Shown here: positions 6,601 to 7,862 of the stretch, one piece after another
Numbering within the stretch: position 1 is the stretch's first letter
Layout of the letters: each line of letters begins with the position of its first letter
Assembly (NCBI GenBank): GCA_900551885.1
Contig: URXS01000085.1
Span: forward strand, 1 to 7,862
DNA: 7,862 nt
Origin: an uncultured Oscillibacter sp.
Lineage (GTDB): Bacteria; Bacillota; Clostridia; Oscillospirales; Oscillospiraceae
Direction: 5' to 3'
Notes under the pieces: generated by a model
What the model was told of the DNA's origin: nothing
The model's input: only the letters and a program-made list of their open reading frames with translations
Databases searched by the model: none
Program-made: the position numbers and the translations under genes

Positions 6601-7686
6601 CGGCGTCAGGTGCCGGTTGGGGTCCACGAAGGTCTGAAACCGCTCGGCTACCTCTCCGTTGCGCAGCACCACGGCGCCGATCTCGGTGATGGCCTCCCGG
6701 TCCACCTTCAATCCGGTGGTCTCGATATCAAAGCACACGAACTCCCCGTCCAGGGGGCAGTCCGCCTTACCATGGACCACCACCCGGTCATCCAGGTTGT
6801 TGACGAAGTAACCCTCCACGCCGTAGAGCAGCTTGATCTTGTCTCCGGCGGCGTGCCAAGCATCCGGGAAGGACTGGGCCACGCCGTGGTCTGTGATGGC
6901 AATGGCCGGATGGCCCCAGCGAATGGCAGTCTCCACCGCCTCCTTGGTATCCGTCAGAGCGTCCATGTTGCTCATCTTGGTGTGCAGATGCAGCTCCACC
7001 CGCTTTACCGGGGCGGTATCCTCCCGCTTGGGATGGTCCACCACGTTGATGTGGTAGGGGTTCAGTTGGATGTCCTTGCCGTCCCAGGTAGGCTCCATCT
7101 TTCCCTGGACCAGCAGCCACATGCCGGGCTTGATGGCCCCCTCCAGTTGCTGAGCCTCCTTCTCCGTCAGGTTTTTCTGGACAGTGACGGAGTTGGTGTA
7201 GTCGGTCATGTCGAAGCTGAGCCGCCACATACCGGGCCGCCGGGTCTCCCGGCACTCGAAGGCGAACACCTTGCCCTCCACGGTGGCGGTGCCCATCTTC
7301 AAATCCAAATCCTTCATGGGACCGGGACGGGTCTTGATGGGTTTCCCCATCAAGACCTTACCAGGCTTGGAAGCCTCTTTCTTTTCGCCGCCGGAAGCGG
7401 CAGGTGCCGCAGCCACCGGGGCCGAATGTTCCGACCGGGGCACCGCCTGCTTGCAAACCACCTCCAGCTCCACGGACTGAAAGCCGTAGACCCCGGACAG
7501 CAGTCGCCGCAACTCCGCAGCCTCCGCCTCTCCCAGCTCGATCTGGGTCGTCAGATGCAGCGCCAGGGCCATGGCGGCCTGATCGATGCGGGCGCTGTTG
7601 ATGACGGCACCGGCCAGAGCCAGCCGCAATTCTCCCGAAAGCTGCAGCTCTGTGAACATTTCAAAAAACGGGATATCTCTTGACAT
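3682..7686 (-). CDS. polC: DNA polymerase III alpha subunit, PolC type, with 3'-5' exonuclease
   Basis: The replicative DNA polymerase of Bacillota, here 1334 aa against about 1437 in B. subtilis. Order of domains: N-terminal domain about 5-80; Ala/Gly/Lys linker 85-115; OB fold about 132-218; PHP domain from about 228, interrupted by the DEDDh proofreading exonuclease at about 315-475, resuming to about 640; then the polymerase core and C-terminal HhH/tail. All nine expected PHP metal ligands are visible (H233, H235, D242, H267, E291, H509, C559, D633, H635). Exonuclease residues are D320 and E322 (FDIETTGL), D405 (HNAEFD), and H458/D463. The polymerase has the motif GSRGSVGSSLVA (777-788), a zinc knuckle CPNC/CPEC (805-808, 830-833), catalytic D859 and D861 (KVPDIDLNFSGEYQ) and D984 (LLKLDMLGHDDPT); the 123-residue D861-D984 gap matches the Geobacillus enzyme. 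It ends in QMTLF, a sliding-clamp-binding peptide. The ATG has AGAGAGG 5 nt upstream. It follows ispG by 51 nt, probably in one operon. The shortness is all before the OB fold. Confidence 0.98.
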   Translation of the reverse strand: MSRDIPFFEMFTELQLSGELRLALAGAVINSARIDQAAMALALHLTTQIELGEAEAAELRRLLSGVYGFQSVELEVVCKQAVPRSEHSAPVAAAPAASGGEKKEASKPGKVLMGKPIKTRPGPMKDLDLKMGTATVEGKVFAFECRETRRPGMWRLSFDMTDYTNSVTVQKNLTEKEAQQLEGAIKPGMWLLVQGKMEPTWDGKDIQLNPYHINVVDHPKREDTAPVKRVELHLHTKMSNMDALTDTKEAVETAIRWGHPAIAITDHGVAQSFPDAWHAAGDKIKLLYGVEGYFVNNLDDRVVVHGKADCPLDGEFVCFDIETTGLKVDREAITEIGAVVLRNGEVAERFQTFVDPNRHLTPEIIGLTGITDEMLKGAPQLKEALTAFLKFVDGRPLAAHNAEFDIGFIRAGCRKVGLPFEPTYVDSLILAQNLLPDLGKYKLDIVADRLELPAFNHHRASDDAATVAYMLIPFWRMLHERGVDTLQAVNKEMEKLRPLGGKTNRFPKHIILIAKNKVGLKNLYQMISASNLKYFKRVPTIPKTLLNEHREGIIVGSACEAGELFRAVADHKDWEELKRIASYYDYLEIQPICNNAFMLRNGDAQSEEDLREFNRVIVRLGEELGKPVCATGDVHFLDPEDEVYRRILLASKKFPDANAPLPIYFKTTDEMLEEFSYLGAEKAFEVVVTNPRAIADMVETFPLLPKDLFPPRLANSEQELNTLVWDKVHRLYGDNPPQLIVDRLNVELSGILGKYDVVYMSAQKLVQRSLENGYLVGSRGSVGSSLVAYMSGITEVNSLPPHYRCPNCKHTEFITDGSYGCGADMPDKICPECGTKYIKDGFDIPFETFLGFGGGKVPDIDLNFSGEYQARAHRHAIEMFGETQVFRAGTIGTLAEKTAYGFVKKYLEENGITACRAEENRLTQGCVGVRRTTGQHPGGLVVVPDDMDVEDFCPVQHPADADDSDTITTHFEYHSMEANLLKLDMLGHDDPTMVRMMQDLTGVDPHDIPLDDPDTMSIFTSSKVLGYENDEILGPTGAVAIPEFNTRFTRQMLVDTQPKDFNTLVRLSGFSHGTDVWLGNARDLIVSGTASVLETVGCRDDIMLYLISKGLDPKMSFKIMEKVRKGKVKKGGFDEGWVEAMREHDVPEWYIESLAKIGYLFPKAHAVAYVMMAFRIAWYKVHEPLAFYATFFSVRAKAFDAEYCCAGKDAVKRKIREIENNKDATAVEQNLLTTLEVCYEFYLRGFHFDTINIYESDATKFKVTENGLLPPFTSVHGLGEAAAIDTVEKRKGKEFISIEEFSMCCNKLSKTHIEQLKALGAFAGMAETSQMTLF

Positions 7687-7737
7687 GCTTGCCTCTCTTG
7701 TATATGTTCTCTCCCCAAAAAAGTCCCATAGACTCGG

Positions 7738-7862
7738 TCAGAGCTTTTCAATCTCCTCCATCAGCTTGTCCACAAGCTGCTCCTGGGGCACCTTGTAAAG
7801 GATTTCTCCTTTTCGGAAGATCAGACCCTCTCCCTTGCCGCCGGCAATGCCGATATCGGCGG
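7738..7862 (-). CDS. ispG: IspG (HMB-PP synthase), C-terminal 40 residues only
   Basis: The frame runs in from the right edge and stops with TGA at 7738-7740. The 40 full codons give a segment starting ADIGIAGGKGEGLIFRKGE and ending in the helix QLVDKLMEEIEKL. GIAGGKGxGxxFxKGE followed by a VPxxxLVxxL helix is the C-terminal signature of 4-hydroxy-3-methylbut-2-enyl diphosphate synthase, the [4Fe-4S] enzyme of the sixth MEP-pathway step that makes HMB-PP for isoprenoids. The Fe-S cysteines lie upstream, outside the window, so activity cannot be judged. Location just before polC agrees with the dxr-rseP-ispG-polC order found in many Clostridia. The 51-nt gap to polC has no hairpin, which supports co-transcription. 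Confidence 0.88.
   Translation of the reverse strand, partial: ADIGIAGGKGEGLIFRKGEILYKVPQEQLVDKLMEEIEKL

Noticed and set aside
6610..7683. 357-codon open frame on the + strand opposite the PolC N-terminal half
   Set aside because: Same shadow effect; it runs across the OB, PHP and exonuclease regions, which are well conserved on the - strand.
7687..7737. Promoter for polC in the ispG-polC gap (TATACA-like stretch)
   Set aside because: Only a partial -10-like match without a convincing -35 at proper distance; read-through from ispG explains expression as well.

Overview
This looks like an ordinary chromosomal segment from a GC-rich, low-GC-phylum-type (Firmicutes/Bacillota) anaerobe, most plausibly a gut Clostridia member of the Oscillospiraceae (Flavonifractor/Oscillibacter/Lawsonibacter-like). 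The reasons are a PolC-type replicative polymerase (a Bacillota hallmark), an ispG-polC gene order that is common in Clostridia, clostridial-style PotB/C/D proteins, and base composition that is clearly GC-rich by eye. The genus is inference, because no search could be run.

Left half, + strand (1-3046): the distal part of a polyamine ABC-transporter operon. It holds the 3' part of potB (permease, cut by the window edge), potC (permease, overlapping potB by 4 nt), potD (substrate-binding lipoprotein, TTG start) and, only 15 nt downstream, a 131-aa hot-dog-fold thioesterase that carries the FlK (fluoroacetyl-CoA thioesterase) Thr/Glu/His signature at exactly FlK spacing. The ATPase gene potA is expected just upstream, outside the window. 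A strong 23-bp hairpin (3049-3098) with U-tracts on both sides ends this operon and also ends the convergent genes on the other strand.

Right half, - strand (3109-7862), read right to left: the last 40 codons of ispG (isoprenoid biosynthesis, MEP pathway), then polC (replicative DNA polymerase III alpha subunit with built-in 3'-5' exonuclease), then an FtnA-type ferritin. IspG and PolC are probably co-transcribed. A perfect GC hairpin with no good U-tract separates polC from the ferritin gene.

How the genes relate: PotBCD would import spermidine/putrescine across the membrane, with PotD as a membrane-anchored receptor. The thioesterase presumably acts on a small cytoplasmic acyl-CoA, but its link to polyamines is unknown. 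PolC copies the chromosome and ends in a sliding-clamp-binding peptide. Ferritin stores iron. IspG is an Fe-S enzyme.

I found no RNA genes, mobile elements, CRISPR arrays or repeats, and no convincing previously undescribed system. The points most worth a second look are the FlK-like thioesterase in a polyamine operon, a PolC with a shortened N-terminal region, an extended loop in PotC, and the ispG fragment at the right edge.
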